From a virus: DNA of 43,917 nt. How positions within the stretch are numbered: the first letter of the stretch is position 1; each line of letters starts with the position of its first letter. A model generated the notes under the pieces. That model saw only the letters and a list, made by a program, of their open reading frames with translations. It searched no databases and had not been told where the DNA came from. A program made the position numbers and the translations under genes. Location of the stretch: positions 1 to 43,917 of the IMG/VR virus record IMGVR_UViG_3300030099_007384; one strand, given 5' to 3'. Below are positions 29,501-38,000 of the stretch, piece by piece.

Positions 29501-30728
29501 TTCAATACATAAAGGCAGAACATGTGTAAACATTTATGGTGAACATGATGGTAGAAATTTAGCTTGCTCTGATGACCAACATTGTCGTGGTGTATGTAGT
29601 AATACAGATACGGGTGGTATATGTCTTGGTGGTTCAGTAGATGGTAATCAATGTAATTCACATGATGATTGTTATTTCCTAACAAATTCATTAGACCCAA
29701 ATAAAAATATAGTTTGTCAATCTGCAGATTTAGAACCTAAATATTTACATAATTTTGGTGTAAATAGATTTTTTAAATTTACGAGTAGAATAAATTTAAA
29801 TGAACCTGAAAATTATTCACAACATCCATATATTTTAAATGAAACCAATACAAATAATGTTGTGGTTGGTGGTATATCTAAAAATGGAATTTACTATAAA
29901 AATATTTTAAGACAATTAGGTTATTTTCCAGATTTACCTGAAGAAGAACCTTTGGATTTACAATTTCAATTTCAATATGATGATATAATTACTCAATATG
30001 CTCTGGCTCAAATGGATGAAAACTATACAACAGATGATTTAATAGCTTTTCAACAACAAAGATTTGATGGTGTTCAAGAGATTTACAAGGGTAAATATAA
30101 AGATTATATAGGTGAGTTAGGAAAAAGTTTTGGAAATTTAGATTTAGGGCAAGTGAGATATTACAATACATCAATTAGTATGGCAGAAATGTTAGGATTT
30201 GATGATGAGGTTGGTGGTAATCCAGGCATAGAAACTTATTATAAAAACATAATTCCTCAAGATTATTGGATAGGTTTAAGAACAGGTTTAGAGTATGATG
30301 AATTTGACATAACATCAGTTAATCCATCTGATACTGATGGGCAAATTTGGATTGGACAAAACGAATATGGTAATAATTATTATTATCCAGTTTTACCAAA
30401 ATTAAATGTTTATGGTTATTTTGATTCTGATAATTATGGTTTACAAGGAAATAGAATACCATTTGGAACTACTGGAAGAAATTGGGATGGTGTAGATATT
30501 GACTCTTTAGCAACTTCTCTCTCGTCAAATGATTTTGTTAAATATTTATTAATAGATATAGATTTTTCATCGGAAAGTGATGGAAAATTACAAGATTTAA
30601 GTGGTAATGGAAATGATGGTTTTATATTTAATGATTATAGAATTGATTATGAAGAGGGTACTCGTGTTCCTGAAAAAATAGAAGGAACAATAAAACCTAT
30701 AATAGATAAGAGTGAGAAACAATTTTAA
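20514..30728 (+). CDS. Giant Cys/Asp-rich repeat virion protein (3404 residues)
   Basis: This is the largest gene in the window. Residues 1-130 form a low-Cys beta-rich domain. Residues 131-2560 are a continuous Cys/Asp/Gly-rich array of loosely repeated units such as DDCGVCGGNG, DCNGNQ, CDCNG and ACNYNPT. Cys makes up roughly a tenth of the sampled parts. Thrombospondin-3-like acidic motifs recur (DGDGDGIG, DEDGDGVV, DTDGDGVG, DADGDGLGD). Residues 2560-3404 are again low in Cys. They include a PKD domain near 2925-3080 (LDWGDGEIEYE, HTYSKPGVYSITG) that is interrupted by a Cys-rich insert, and a C-terminal region paralogous to the next gene. No signal peptide is present, and AGAGGAAG precedes the ATG. 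A long adhesive tail fibre is inferred. Confidence 0.75.
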   Translation: MAAKDINIILQGYQLTDKDGNSVDINSSDEFRVYIENETDGKIEQEIYSGDSYVNIFEEANTAVISISQTDNFGYLTIQVKPNGLDYYLTATTDGTNVATSNFIPDTGASFVTPDLFDTTFFSPQFVYIIIPGCSDDSTYGPFPDIYGFCRPDPFTGEDRLPNAFGYCKDPDYDNVMFPNTGYSVCNFDPDSNDESNDDCVYTANGVVGTPETPFDAVQDDTYCDCYGHTLDCAGMCISQHQTGECSATNTAASGNLFTNGFGCNILTCSGEGDPTPVDEGQCISADQWIAFRDDGGNDNFCDIYYCSGVFQGIGHPLVGTDYVDSDGIATFNCGLNNCEDCNGECSSNDVWSDEVGDCNPQECIGGTSTDAIYGCAPFWIPEDEQGDNWICEQDWSKDCFGNCPEHEDYQGACGRGSASGIIVYGDGEYSPEIQTILESFQVDNHCGIDCAGICGGDSVFDVCGVCGGNGYEDVENDTDGEYDSCDCDGNVDLGCGCGEPAPDDCGVCGGNGIPEGECDCNSINGVPPVPHYLDCKGDCVLEEDMAVIDDCGVCSGGNTGVDGYFFTLENGDSCEQYTSIDCLIGGQYCSCGDLAQGGVGNTFDCRADSAYLLPADEEYLELQASCGGALVYDACQDQIPNIDSCGGACESCGCGCNEANLDICEVCGGIGLTIYDDPKQGPEIPNGDSCPNGPDDYGLTCNCAGDECDICGICGGTGYGTSTFSDFEYNGVTIPGVSGIPNCDCSGTPPQLWCYDGDGDGIGCYDCITEPVYSCNNPGGTEFGGSWVGSGEGPVEMDSFCSQTSLEEICNSGYDECGVCGGNSNDYVCSSTAIDPYCCDTLPIDGFLTCDCNDVCTNIPPAGNLGYDEFGNLSDTGYYDCSGTCRGDAYLDTCNKCCVDGFLYDSNTNSVTNIPCGIPLGDCDCNGNQYDCTYNPEEEYDSETNLASCGGNQTLDNCGICGGDCIGDGICDEENDCGDCFVDWNPVTCDTDNPDNTFNQICNCEGNVCDDCGVCGGSGSKEYYYDEDGDGVVCDAGGAYFCDGDPNLGTLCGINSNPCWVLVDGYDGETESFTADNNLCDCPYTYDNCGRCVQEPYVDQPLCQIDGSGQRLPDCVNENDPGLGITCNSKYCKYGSYECNQQCDDAYYIYEYIPEFGTSGYIRPELQPGGLGERPQLDQCGDCRKPGCSNYLYTDLPDESLWANLTTGEIYGDFPVCDDNISYHDNPVPTNQEWNSQCVDCAGVINGSNFENCDGVCESTISAIGNGICNGTTYTCDPKPLYPGHPYANVDLDGDGINDHIDFQCDGDDCRGCDGECRAIPYEDQFNRHGEFCGCGEPDTLTEENGCCLGGVQDCEGYCSESDNWIGDDDFTPDSGRDCAGICQGDAEEQVCCDTVKYCFGDDGVVNGTSCLDVAACGCYSDPTACNYNPTNQSDVETFLTGKSTYELFDYRCVFPGDDGYFTIDVNSGFVTDEFIELCDNYGVGVGDCCNCEGQLLDCDLSCGGENIRKQYYHDYDCDGLGGGEPTNNYYCSDELPDTDGCWSLTQDEDELGDFCRIDNIWTNAIPSSMVGGRMLPNESFICKPKESYGGYSNTEVTAYCSGIQDAATCSSEEQTPECKWEPDYFFGIDDCGNCHRLGLGEGDINPAFNQYGESSQDCNGCCNYGSTSGCGSPYEEGVCVDGSTECNFDGTITQDHNGIDQYPGLDQCGDCHGNGQRCAGCMYVGALDGPGTEGQGCTTIDGLPMPCLFDCSAHYDFAANTETACCDFTQDCMGNTLENDWGGAGGPAVTDWCGVCTGGTSGVDFNVLLVCGCCPSQQSSYYDNYNLGFSAAGSSDITPYTHYGECTFDGETYVDFDTFINDNYEGSGSYTIEMYPNFKACDGNGSCFDDNYIDACGICNDPDDAWVITDNVDFNYSTPGDSTSWLLCSCEDTDGDGVGTPLYHDDCGACGLQQFNQLYQAEAQCSCDGGTQSFWDECPDLGDLSCGGDGFVDDCLDSNDCENMDCLGVCGGENFYNVVNGIAQCCLGQGPNDGDKDSCGVCFGGDLDLGCDGVCFSGNVQQDCGCGAPGTLGTTEHCFDADGDGLGDPTFKQNICANGTPLAGFNPAFQEYYSIPADYSVPEPNTYTTNCDGDPEPDCPTTTDECGQCGGTNVICFGCNIEEACNYGMRKDGNGYCTTIPCTFADNNTCIMPIDCDGECDDGTQYCPPTATINGTEDVPICEGGWGTCQDEICIDSLDCPANGCQGNKLTYCPGEIQEEVCWYPDDCGVCVEGNAEYNTTGSWTCNECFVPSDIACSTCACTGCTDPECEGNGLYDDKALYPINPTYQTVDNDDAFCGILDCDGNCGGYCVVDECGSCTGADCTGGEYNSGIDGDLNPCGCDDRVLYYSYEQCPQSGPCYCNDCDPNDQDCRPSGCDGNEWFGCNSCGEQPDLCGNCSDDGWGGYGVPNLACAVCNVVGACNYVATIPDGQYGNPDVCLWNNINGDCVCQALWTNPDEHNNFCAEGGVYVDDCDPPNIVDSLDDPDFNNCQGCKTEGAVNYNPNLGPNDPQGTCFFGDLVRVPSSTIGAGLDYYVLRPAGNDTQGVQCNDGEIETYTTCNENYGGFESISPEGDLNEISAYKLEIFDSNNVSQKYWYALSSIHYFDYSGSSGNEENENPECPILYDIDDDDTLENIDGSINIHTFVACGVGYRFIKNDTYRIELTIYDTDGDSYTLTNELEIGGSIDWEVSIQKYENPWQGMELPFPLPTDFKYKKRDFESVTDGGYDNDGRPSLGTFYFSDDPNNNKLINSSNLDDSGYIESYFRESFSMSGKKWGDNGGIGKKYNGLLENIQNECGVDLAVYLNTSDLTTNPTSNSGEGSNNGCFMPDSGGGYVNWLPDILPFTQRSLTGNKSRLWEYYDSELQPELYQETTTPTEVIFYFQPTKFSSTPWGNNRETEEQLNSINPMYLLSLDWGDGEIEYETEAYNLNENQELRHTYSKPGVYSITGYWFSIHKGRTCVNIYGEHDGRNLACSDDQHCRGVCSNTDTGGICLGGSVDGNQCNSHDDCYFLTNSLDPNKNIVCQSADLEPKYLHNFGVNRFFKFTSRINLNEPENYSQHPYILNETNTNNVVVGGISKNGIYYKNILRQLGYFPDLPEEEPLDLQFQFQYDDIITQYALAQMDENYTTDDLIAFQQQRFDGVQEIYKGKYKDYIGELGKSFGNLDLGQVRYYNTSISMAEMLGFDDEVGGNPGIETYYKNIIPQDYWIGLRTGLEYDEFDITSVNPSDTDGQIWIGQNEYGNNYYYPVLPKLNVYGYFDSDNYGLQGNRIPFGTTGRNWDGVDIDSLATSLSSNDFVKYLLIDIDFSSESDGKLQDLSGNGNDGFIFNDYRIDYEEGTRVPEKIEGTIKPIIDKSEKQF
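20909..28190 (+). repeat. Cys-rich repeat array within the giant virion gene
   Basis: About 7.3 kb encodes degenerate units built on TGT codons, with GATTGTGGTGTATGTGGTGG-like strings recurring in many variants. Units differ in length and are mixed with GCTD..ACNY-type and DGDG-type motifs. The array therefore grew by shuffling and divergence rather than by recent exact duplication. Similar but shorter arrays occupy 15010-17765 and parts of 18430-19800. Confidence 0.75.
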
Positions 30729-32014
30729 TGGCTGGTAGAATAGAATATAAAATATTAAAAAATATGCCTTTTTATAATGCGTATAGTCAATACTATTATA
30801 ATGAAGATGATAATTTAGAATTTTTAGATGGCTCTGGTATAATCACTACATTTAAAAGTGATGATTTATATACAAGAATTACTGAAGAGGGTTATATTAA
30901 TGCATCTGACGATGATAATATGCCAGATTGGAGACCAATTACTGAAGTCTTTATTGGTAACTCAACTGATATAGATAATCCAGCAAATGTGTTCTTACAA
31001 AGATATTATGAATTTGGTTCATCTGATTATATAAGAACATCTGCACCAAATGTTGTTAGTTTGGTGGTTTCATTAGCTGAAAATAATAACGCGTTTAACA
31101 TAACGCCGATAACTAATCCATATGAAGCTGGTGGTGGAGAGATAGGTATTAGAGTTTTAAATTGGGATTGGTCTGAAGGTGAATATGAATTTTTAAATGA
31201 TTTTATTTCTGATGATCCAGGTTCTGATGAAAATTATGTTAATTTACTTGATGAAGATGCTTTTTTAACACACCAATATGAATCATCTGGTTTAAAAACT
31301 ATAAAAGCAACAGTTTATGCCAGAGAAGATGATAAAATAAGATATAAACATATTGAAATAAAAATATTTCTTGGTTTGGATGGAGTATTTGTAGAAGATT
31401 TTATAGACATAGGTGGTCCTGATTTTACTTATCTTCCTTGGCCACAAACAACACCTATAATTGGTGGAATCTCAAAAGAAAGTGATTATTATCAATCTGT
31501 AAATTCTATTGTAAATTCTAATATGTTTGGAGAAAATGAGAAATTCGAAAGATTTTTTGCAGAAAAAGCTTTTCATAATAACCAACTTGGTGATAGCTTA
31601 GGTGATTCTGATATTGAACAAGTTAGAGCTTTTAAAGGTGGTGGTACTGATATGAATTATATGTTAGGTATAGTTGGGGAATTAACATTAAATGGATTTA
31701 ATCCTTACTATGAAAATGGTGTAGGACAATATTGGGATGGAGAGCCTTTAACAGGAAATACTTTTCCAAGAGAAACTTCTGTTGGAACACTATTTATAGA
31801 TGAATCAGAGGACCAACAATTAATAAATAATTGTTTGTTTGAATTAAATTGTGGTGAAGTAAATGTTTCAAATATAATAGATACTTGTGGTAATGGTAAT
31901 AAAGGTATTTTAATTGGGGATTATAAAATCACAAAAGAAGATGTAGGTATAAAAGCTAGGAGAGATACCGTTATAAATATTCCAGAAACAGACACGAAAA
32001 ATGGAGCTCTATAG
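30728..32014 (+). CDS. Tail protein paralogous to the giant protein's C-terminus
   Basis: The 428-residue protein shares a run of motifs with the end of the 3404-residue protein. PIIGGISKESDYYQSV matches VVVGGISKNGIYYKNI. GDSDIEQVRAFKGG matches GNLDLGQVRYYNTS, and GNGNKGILIGDYKI matches GNGNDGFIFNDYRI. A PKD-like domain lies at about 137-215 (VLNWDWSEGEYEF, HQYESSGLKTIKATVY). It lacks the Cys-rich array and so may represent the ancestral, uninserted form. The ATG overlaps the previous stop (TAATG), and the TAG stop is directly followed by the next ATG. Structural role is inferred from paralogy and position. Confidence 0.65.
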   Translation: MAGRIEYKILKNMPFYNAYSQYYYNEDDNLEFLDGSGIITTFKSDDLYTRITEEGYINASDDDNMPDWRPITEVFIGNSTDIDNPANVFLQRYYEFGSSDYIRTSAPNVVSLVVSLAENNNAFNITPITNPYEAGGGEIGIRVLNWDWSEGEYEFLNDFISDDPGSDENYVNLLDEDAFLTHQYESSGLKTIKATVYAREDDKIRYKHIEIKIFLGLDGVFVEDFIDIGGPDFTYLPWPQTTPIIGGISKESDYYQSVNSIVNSNMFGENEKFERFFAEKAFHNNQLGDSLGDSDIEQVRAFKGGGTDMNYMLGIVGELTLNGFNPYYENGVGQYWDGEPLTGNTFPRETSVGTLFIDESEDQQLINNCLFELNCGEVNVSNIIDTCGNGNKGILIGDYKITKEDVGIKARRDTVINIPETDTKNGAL

Positions 32015-35000
32015 ATGCCAATAAATCAAGAAAATTATAGTCAAAATCAATTAGACTTGATACTAAAAGGTACAACAGAAAATCAAACACTTTCTACTGA
32101 TGATTATGTTAGGTTAAGTGTTTATGAAGAAGCTACCGATGTATTTGTTGGAAGATTTTATTCAAATGCATTAACTCCTGATAATATTCCTCAAATAGAA
32201 GTATATAATTTAAACGGAACTATTTCAGTTAAACCTAATGAAATATTAGAAGCTAATTATGTAGCTGGTGGTAATTATAAATTAGAATTTGATTTTTTAA
32301 AAAATGTATTTTCACTTATACCAGCGACTTCTGTTGCAGATAACCCGAAATTTATAATAACAGAAATTGCACCTTCACGAAAAGAAATTAGAGTTATAGC
32401 TAGAAATAATGGTGATGATATATTATTTGATAATGATTTTATGATTGAATTTATGTCTTCATTATCACCTGCAGGTTCTTATACATATGATTGGGTTTTA
32501 ACCTTTAATAAAGATAAAAATATATCAATTAATAATTTTACATTTGATGAAATATCTAATCCTGAAAAAATAAGTTTAATTTTAAGATTAGATAAACCAA
32601 TACCTGCAACTTATAAAAGATTAGATAAAGTAAATATTGAAAAAGAAGTTATAAATACACAAATACAAAACATAATATATGTTAGTAATATAACTTCAAC
32701 ATTTGCTGGAAGTGGGTTAACACCAGATCCAAGTGTGTGGACACGAGAAGTTGTTTATGAAGCAGATTCTGCAGAAAACTATGAACAATTAGTTGTTAGT
32801 TCATCATTTACTGAAAATACATTTAATGATATAGTAACAAAACAAAAAGGTGAAGTAAATCTAAATGTTGATTTTTCAAAATTTGAAAATCATGTATTTT
32901 TTGGTTCTGCAAAAAAGAAACTTCAAAACTTTAAAACAAAAGTAGGAAAAATACAAGGACAATTAAATTTAATTTCCCAATCTTTAAGTACAGCTCATAA
33001 TGTTGGTACATTTACAGGTTCAACAATTCCTGATTTAAGAAAAAATGCATTTAATGAAATAACAAATATAAAAAAAACATTTACACCATATGAAAAATTT
33101 TTATATGATGATAATCAGAGTTATTCTACATCTTCTGCTCCTGGTTTAGGTTTGAATCATGCACATACAATACCAGTAACTCAAAATTCAGGACAATATT
33201 CATTATTAACAAATCAAGAAGGATTTAAAGTTGTACATAAACATGAACCTAACCCTGCAGGAAATACTTTTATAGATTTATTTACAGATCAATATTTTGC
33301 CGATGATACACCATTTTTTAATTACACAGGTTCATTATATCTTTCTTTCTTAATGAAAGCTGACGATACCATATCTGATACTATGCATGCAGATCAAGAT
33401 ATAGGAAATGGAAGATTTGTGTGGGAAAACTCAAATAAAGTTGGTTACGGTGGTTATCCAAGGATACCACAAGAAGCTCTGCATCAAGAATTTATTTTGA
33501 GACCAAATACAACTGGAAGTCATTTTCAAAGATTTATATTACATGCCTCACAATCACATTGGAGACCAACAGGTTCAGTCACTTTAAACGATGCCGGCGT
33601 TCAAGATGTTAGTTTAATTCCACAAGATAATGCATCATTTACTGGAAACAATAATGTTTATTATTCTATTTTAAGTTCATCTGTTCAAGTAACATCTGCT
33701 TCGATGACTCATACTGAAAAAATTAGTTTACCAGAAAATTATTCTGGTTTAGGAACTTCACTAACAAGTAGTAATCATCCATTTCACGGTTCAGTATTAC
33801 CAGCTGGTGAATTATTTAGAATTTATTATAGGGCACAGGATATTAGTGGCACTGAAGCAACAGCTTCTTTTATTACTGATGTTAAAGTAACAAAGAATAA
33901 TCCTTTAAACACTCAACCATTTTCATTTATATATCCAACAGGTTCAACTGAATTTGACACTTGGTATAATGGTATTTATTCACAAGCTGAAACATATGAT
34001 AATAACAATATTCATAGTTTAGTACATAATGTACCAGAACAAGTTATAACAAGTTCAGATGATGTCCAAACATTTTTAGATATGTGGGGTGAACATTTTG
34101 ATGGTGTAAGAAATCATATTGATACCTTTAAAACATTTTACAATAGAAGTTATAATGAAAAAACTTCTATGCCTTCTAATCTATTACCTATTTTAGGGGC
34201 TAATTTAGGTTGGGAACTTATAAATCCATTTAGTAGTAGTTTGAGTGATTACTTTAGTACACTAACAGGTTCTTTATCAACAATGCAAGATGTTACTAAT
34301 AACACTTGGAGAAAAATAATAAATAATTTGGTATATATTTATAAATCAAAAGGAACACAAAATAGTTTAAGGGCTCTTTTAAATATTTATGGATATCCAC
34401 CAGATTTAATTACAGTTACTGAACATGGTGGTTCAATGCAAGAACATAACCCTATAATTATAGATGATACTTTTTCTACATTTAATTCAGGATTAAAAGC
34501 ATCTTCTGGTAATGTTTCATTTATAGAAGAACCAATTATGTATAGAATGATGAATTTTAATCAATTTAATGAGGGAATACAATTGGATTGGCATATGAAT
34601 GGTGCGAATGGTACAGGTATGGAATTTACAATGATACCAACTGTAACTAATGTAAGTATGTCTTTGTTAGAAAGTAGTGGTAGTTTAACAGAATCACTTT
34701 GGGATTTACAATATGTTCCATCTGCTAGTAGTCCAACAGTTGGTAGTTTAAGGTTTAGGCTACATCATGGTATAGATGCACCTGCATCAGCGACATCTTC
34801 TTTATCTTTAAATGCATCATCTGCTAGTACAGATTATTTTACTATTGGTGATGATAAAATGTTTAATGTTTTTATGGGTATACATAATTCAGAATATACA
34901 GTTGTTGTATCACAAAAAGAAAATGATAGTATAAATTTATTTACAACTGCTAGTTTGAATATGACAGATGAAGTAATAGCTGGAAATATAAGTGTAGCAA

Positions 35001-38000
35001 ATATTGCAAATTCAACTTTTGCTTTTTTAGGTAGTGGTAGTAGACATCCATTATCAGCATCTAATTTATATGTAGGTAGAACTTATACTGGTAGTTTAGC
35101 AGATATTAGAATGTGGAAAGGATTTCAAAGTGCATCTAAAATAAAACAACACACTTTAAATCCTGTATCAATAGTTGGTAATCATTTTAATAGTCAAGAA
35201 AGTGAATTAATTTATAGATTTAAATTAAATGAAAATACAATACCAGGTTCTACAGGCAGAATAAAAGATTCTAATCCAACAAATATAAAAGATTTTTCAA
35301 GAGATACGGCATTTAATATAAGTAATGGTATGTATATTACAAAAATAATTGATACCTTTAAATTTTTACCAAGAACAGATGGTGTTTCTCATAGAAATAC
35401 TAATATGGTTACTACTGACATGGATAGAGGATTTATGAAACATAATTTAAGTCCTATAAAAAATAGTTTTAATCCTAATTTAGATGAAAAATCTAATAAT
35501 AAAAGAGAAGTATCAGAAGTTGTTAGTTTTACAAAATCACCTATTGATAAGATAGATGATTATATTACACAAGTTTTAGCTGATAAAGATATATCACAAT
35601 ACTTTTCAAAATGGTCTGACACATATGAACCATTTTATGAGGATTTGGATGATTTAAGAAATAAAATTATGAGTGGTGTTTCTGTTGATATAAATAAATA
35701 CATAAACACAGTAGCTAAATTATTTAATCCATCCATAATAGAAGCTGTAGAATCTATATTACCATTAAGTTCTAGATTTGATACTGGTGTTGAAATAAGA
35801 CAATCTATTTTAGAAAGAAATAAAATACAATATAAAAAAAGTAGTGTGTTTAGAATACCTGTACATTTAGGTACTCTTGAAAATATTTATAATATAACTT
35901 CTACTATCGTTGATTTACCAAAAGGTAATTTAGAAAATCATCAACCTGATTTAAGTTTAAGTTTTATTACTCCACCGAAGGGTGAAATACAAACATCTGT
36001 AGATGGATATACTTATTCTATTAATTATTTAAGTATATATAACTCAAATAATATTAATATATATGAAGATATTATTGATTTTAATGTTAAAAATATTGAA
36101 CTTATAAACTTTAATACAATAAGTTTAATAAAACAAGATAATAATTTCAAAATTAATTTTGTAAATCCGATACAATCTAATGTGATGGATTTATATAATG
36201 ACTTTATTAATTATAAAATTGAATATACAAAACCATTAGATGTGATTTTATCTAATGTAAATGGTAAAACACAATTTTATAATTTTTCTATAAATAATAT
36301 AAACAATTTAATTAATTTTGATGTAATAAATATATATGAAGATTTTGTTAATTATAACATAAACTACTTAAAAATTTATAGTACTAATTTACAAAATTGG
36401 CCATTTGAACAAATATTAACAGAATATTTAACAGTATTAGAAACTGAAATACAAGAACATAAATTTAAAGAATTTTCAACTTCTTATTCACCTATACATC
36501 AATTTAATATTGATGAATGGGAATATCAAGATTTTAATATGAACTATATAAATCTTTATCAATCGAATAATTTATCTATTATTGATGTAGATGATTTTTC
36601 ATATAATAGTTTAAAATTAGAATATAATAATATAAGTGAAAACAAACTGAAAAGATGGCCATTTGAATCATTTGGTGGTTCTTTCATAAACGTATACAGT
36701 GATAATTTAGAAAACTGGCCATTTGAAAACTTTAGTATTACTAAACTAAATATAATAGAAGAAAATATAGAACAATGGCCTTTTGAAAGTTTCAGTTCAA
36801 ACTATAACGAAGTATATGAAACAGATATTCAACTTAGCTATGATAGTGAATTTGATAAAAATCAATATTCACTTTCAGTATCAGAAAATGATTCTACTGA
36901 AGCTACTTTAAGTATGCAATTTTTCGTATCCTCAACAACTAAAGCTAATGATCCAGCAAATTGGGATGGGGGTACAATCACATTAAGAGACGGAAATGGA
37001 GTACGTAGAACTTATATTTTTGACGATGATGGTACTGGAGATAATGGAGATTTAGATGGTTCTGGTAGAGTAATAGTACAAATTATTGGTAATAGTTCGT
37101 GGCCACAACAAAGAACTGCTCTTGTAAACGCATTGGCTCATGCTAACGGGCATAATGGAAGTATAAGAACTACAAATACATCAAAAGGACTCCTTCTAAC
37201 ACAAGATGTGGGGGGTACAGTTGGAAACACATCAGTATCTGTTACTGGTTTAAATGCATTAGATGGAGGAACATCAATAGGTGGTGTTTTAGTTTCAAGT
37301 GCTGCTAGTTTCACAACAAGTTTTACAGGTGGTGTTGATTTTAATTTTAAAAATTATATAGAAAAAAGAGATAAATTTAAAATGGAATACATAGATGTTT
37401 ATAGTAAAGATGTGTTTGATGTTCAAAATTTAATGTGGGTAGATAGAAAACAATCACCACTTAAAACATGGGGAACTAATCCGAGTGATACTTGGATAAT
37501 GAATATGGCAGTATCGGGTTCTGGTAGTAGAAACTACAATACAGGTTATTATAATGATACTGTTTTTAATTATATGATTCAAGATATGGAATATATTTCA
37601 GGTTCAAGAAAGAAAAAAATATGTGCAGAAATATTACAATCTAATGAAGTTTTAGATTATGATAGAGCGTGTGTAGATCCTGAAGATTATTGTGATTCTT
37701 CTGATTGGAGGTGTTTTTATAATAGATTAATTTTAGATGATGGATTAACAGGAGATATATATCAATCTTACTTTGGTGATTCTGGTGGAACATCTCCTAT
37801 AAAAGGTAGACCAATTGGTAAAACAACTTTCATAGCTACTGCTTCTAATGGTGATTTAATTTATCCATCAAACCATCATATTAATTATAGTACAACCAAA
37901 GATCAAATGAGATTTTTATTTTATGAAAAAACACCAACTTCAATAACAGTTATTGATAGAAATAATGAATTTGATGAAACAAACCATAATAAAGGTATAC

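Noticed and set aside
16448-29700. Many long minus-strand open frames rich in His, Leu and Asn across the Cys-rich genes
   Set aside because: They are the mirror of repeated GATGATGG/TGTGGTG codons on the + strand, lack ribosome binding sites, and would lie wholly inside convincing + strand genes.
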